From an uncultured Lachnospiraceae bacterium (GTDB lineage: Bacteria; Bacillota; Clostridia; Lachnospirales; Lachnospiraceae): a stretch of DNA of 43,599 bases. A program made the position numbers and the translations under genes. The stretch lies in NCBI GenBank assembly GCA_910589265.1, contig CAJUTQ010000085.1, positions 1 to 43,599 of the forward strand, given 5' to 3'. Under the pieces are notes generated by a model. That model was given only the letters and a program-made list of their open reading frames with translations, did not search any database and had not been told where the DNA came from. Shown piece by piece: positions 41,735 through 43,599 of this stretch; within the stretch, counting starts at the first letter, position 1; the number at the start of each line of letters is the position of its first letter.

Positions 41735-42021
41735 CTGGATTTTATTTTTAAAGTGAAGAACGTCCACAAGGCAGATACCGATGTAAAACATCATTAGAAG
41801 TACAGCAGGAAACGTTGGCATGTGATGTGCCAGCAAATACTCTATTCCTAAAAACAAAGGAATAATGAAATATAAAAAGAAATGGTGTACATAGAAAAAT
41901 GCCTAGACTTCATCCAGCGTTACTCTATCCTCCACTTTTAGCTTTCCAATCTCTTGGCTGATTGCCTCTGCTCAGTTTACTCCAATTGTTGCACAGTATT
42001 CCTCCAGAATCTTATTATCCG
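41735..42021 (-). pseudogene. Remnant of a membrane protein, cut by the IS3 element
   Basis: The minus strand reads ISQEIGKLKVEDRVTLDE, a stop, then HFFLYFIIPLFLGIEYLLAH and FPAVLLMMFYIGICLVDVLH, two membrane helices, ending KNKIQVMGALC. Three stops interrupt it. The family is unknown to me. Its 5' end meets the left end of the IS element at 42022, so the insertion probably broke the gene. Confidence 0.5.
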
Positions 42022-42066
42022 TGTCACAATGCGAGTTAAACGTGAACGCCCCCTTAATATTCTTAA

Positions 42067-42990
42067 TTATGCTGCTTCAATTTCAAGTTTTCTCCATTCT
42101 CTCCAGTATTTTTTCTCATGTCCATTTGGCGGTTCGTAATTACAATGACTATGAATCCTTACTGTATTATAAAATGTCTCTATATTCTCAAATACAAGTT
42201 GATACGCATGCTTATAATCCATGATTTTAAATCTGTTAATCCATTCTCTTTTTAATAATGAATGGAACGATTCTATACATGCGTTATCCCATGGATACGC
42301 CTTTTTTGAATAGCTCCGTGTCATTCCCTCTGTAGCATCAATATCATCCGTTGATGTACATTGACATCCCCGATCCGCATGCATTATTAATGGTCTGGTT
42401 ACATGGCGGGTTCTCTTTGCTTTTTCGACTGCCTCTATTAACCATTTTGCTTCAAGTGTATTGTTTACCACCCACGCTATGATTTTTCTTAAATATATAC
42501 CCATGACACTGGTTAAATATACAAAACCATCAAAAGTCCCTATATATGTAACATCTCAACACCATACTGCATCCGGAGTATCCAGATTAAACTGTTTATT
42601 TAATATATTTTTGTATTCTTCACTGAAATCTGCATGAATGGTTGTTATGGTGTAAGGTTTTATCCATTGTGCTTTTAATCCCCTTTCCCTCATGTAATTT
42701 CCAACTGTTTTTTCACGGATGGTTTCCCCATTTTTATTCAGTATGGCAGTCATCTTTGGGACTCCATAATTCTGATGCGATTCATCATATATATCCCATA
42801 TTTTATGTTTTATGTTATTTTTGCGCTGCTCCTTGTTGCTTGGAACTCTGTTCTTCCAACTGTTCTATCCACTTCTTGAAACACCTAAGTATCTTAGCAC
42901 ACTGCTAACATGAAGCTGGCGTCCATTCTTCTCCCACATCTCTTTATCTTTCTTTGATGTTTCAGTATAGATAGCTTCTGTTTGTTTCCC
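42067..42990 (-). pseudogene. IS3-family transposase OrfB, two nonsense codons
   Basis: The frame reads QLHVSSVLRYLGVSRSG then TAG (42865-42867) in place of the usual tyrosine. It continues DIYDESHQNYGVPKMTAIL and DTPDAVWC, a TGA (42556-42558) where a sense codon is expected before DVTYIGTFDGFVYLTSVM, the first catalytic Asp region. The rest has HADRGCQCTS (second Asp), YSKKAYPWDNACIESFHSLL (Glu) and the terminal FENIETFYNTVRIHSHCNY. The DDE residues are kept, but the stops inactivate the enzyme. Confidence 0.8.
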
Positions 42991-43190
42991 AGTATGCCGA
43001 TGGCTTTTTTTAATATTTCAAGTGCATCCTGCGTATCCCTTAATTCTTTGCGGAGTCTTGCGTTTTCTTTTGCTTCGTCACTTTCATAGTTACCTTGTCC
43101 CCTGGTTGGAATAGTTCCCTCATTCATTTGATACTTTTTTCGTCTTGTTGAAAGGGCGCTTTTTGATATGCCAAGATTCTTTTCTAATGT
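42894..43190 (-). pseudogene. IS3-family OrfA, 5'-truncated
   Basis: The frame contains EKNLGISKSALSTRRKKYQM, part of the helix-turn-helix, and ENARLRKELRDTQDALEILK, the leucine-zipper helix typical of OrfA, ending at 42894 with a short overlap to OrfB. The first helices of the HTH are missing; the reading breaks off near 43190 at the junction to the recombinase element. Confidence 0.7.
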
Positions 43191-43263
43191 GAGATAAAGA
43201 AGGAAAAGAAGTGTAAAAAATTTTGCCGTTCCCTATCCGGCTGACTGCCAGACGGGTCGGGCT

Positions 43264-43599
43264 TTAGTCGGGCAGTTCTACCTTGCCGACAAAAGAATAA
43301 AAGATTTCGATTTCCTGTCTGCGGCGCTTCCCCCAGTGTTTCCCGTCAAGGGCTTCCGATTCGTGGATTATGATTTTCTCCACAAATTCCCGTAACAGGG
43401 TAGGGGTGAGTTCCTCAAAGCTGGTGTACTTGCGGACTACTTTCATAAACTTTTCAGCGTTCGCCGTAACTTCCAGCGTCTTGGAAAGCTCGCTCTGCAA
43501 AGCGGCGGCTTTCTCTTTCAGTTCCTTTTGCTCGGCTTCGTAGTCTGCCGACAATTCCGTGAAACGCTCGTCCGATATGCGCCCGGTCACGCTGTCCTC
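43264..43599 (-). CDS. C-terminal end of a large serine recombinase (DUF4368), truncated by the window edge
   Basis: 111 residues are visible, with the frame open to the window edge. ISDERFTELSADYEAEQKEL, KFMKVVRKYTSFEELTPTLL, FVEKIIIHESEALDGKHWGK and the end EIEIFYSFVGKVELPD are characteristic for the C-terminal zinc-ribbon/coiled-coil and DUF4368 region of TnpX-type recombinases of Tn4451-like and conjugative elements. The catalytic N-terminal domain lies outside the window. Base composition is clearly richer in GC than the rest of the window. The recombinase is normally the last gene at one end of its element, so the element border should lie shortly after its stop, near 43190-43230. Confidence 0.85.
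   Translation of the reverse strand, partial: EDSVTGRISDERFTELSADYEAEQKELKEKAAALQSELSKTLEVTANAEKFMKVVRKYTSFEELTPTLLREFVEKIIIHESEALDGKHWGKRRRQEIEIFYSFVGKVELPD

Larger units (their letters stand above)
42022..43190 (-). mobile_element. Degenerate IS3-family insertion sequence
   Basis: The likely end is TGTCACAATGCGAG at 42022. OrfA and OrfB follow on the minus strand. OrfB carries two nonsense codons and the N-terminus of OrfA is missing. The element runs into GC-richer DNA near 43190, where another mobile element ends. No second inverted repeat is visible, so the IS lost its other end or it lies beyond that element. Confidence 0.7.

Overview
The window comes from an AT-rich, low-GC Gram-positive anaerobe. 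PBSX-type contractile tail genes, a SigV/RsiV-type ECF sigma/anti-sigma pair, an ECF-transporter S component and a large DUF4368 serine recombinase all fit the Clostridia, most likely Lachnospiraceae. The family assignment is an inference from gene content. No rRNA, tRNA or CRISPR array was seen.

Layout. (1) 1-4350, minus strand: an operon of two small proteins, a 1064-residue DUF5724/DUF4132-type protein and the start of a further gene. (2) 4898-7165: a membrane-protein gene split by a -1 frame change at a slippery T run, then about 1.4 kb of decayed DNA with an MFS-transporter remnant. (3) 7170-12881, minus: a PaaI-type thioesterase and a three-gene putative defence operon in which a YgjP-type zinc metallopeptidase lies between two different GmrSD/DUF262 proteins. 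(4) 13050-17483: a lipoprotein with tandem hairpins behind it, a DUF1905 protein, cardiolipin synthase, and an ECF sigma/anti-sigma operon preceded by an autoregulatory-type promoter. (5) 17567-34296: a 15.6-kb minus-strand cluster of contractile-tail genes with its own regulators. (6) 34300-37555: sparse DNA holding an IS3 transposase remnant and a frameshifted small membrane-anchored protein. (7) 37556-41115: a MATE transporter divergent from an Lrp/AsnC regulator, a dead GNAT gene, a uridine-kinase-like enzyme and an ECF S component. (8) 41735-43599: a decayed membrane gene, a broken IS3 element, and the 3' end of a large serine recombinase from a more GC-rich mobile element that runs off the window.

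The most coherent system is the tail cluster. It has sheath, tube, tail terminator, a chaperone with a canonical A AAA AAC frameshift site, a short tape measure, a full baseplate set, tail-fibre genes, XhlA-like protein, holin and a two-domain endolysin. It has no terminase, portal, capsid, protease, integrase or replication gene. This is the architecture of an R-type tailocin (diffocin/PBSX-like), not a whole prophage. Its first gene resembles the C-terminal part of a phage scaffolding protein, apparently left from a lost head module. An Xre repressor and a divergently transcribed small activator-like gene share a short intergenic region with back-to-back -35 boxes, and a dyad lies at the tail-operon promoter. 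The GmrSD-YgjP-GmrSD operon is the second candidate for an undescribed system.
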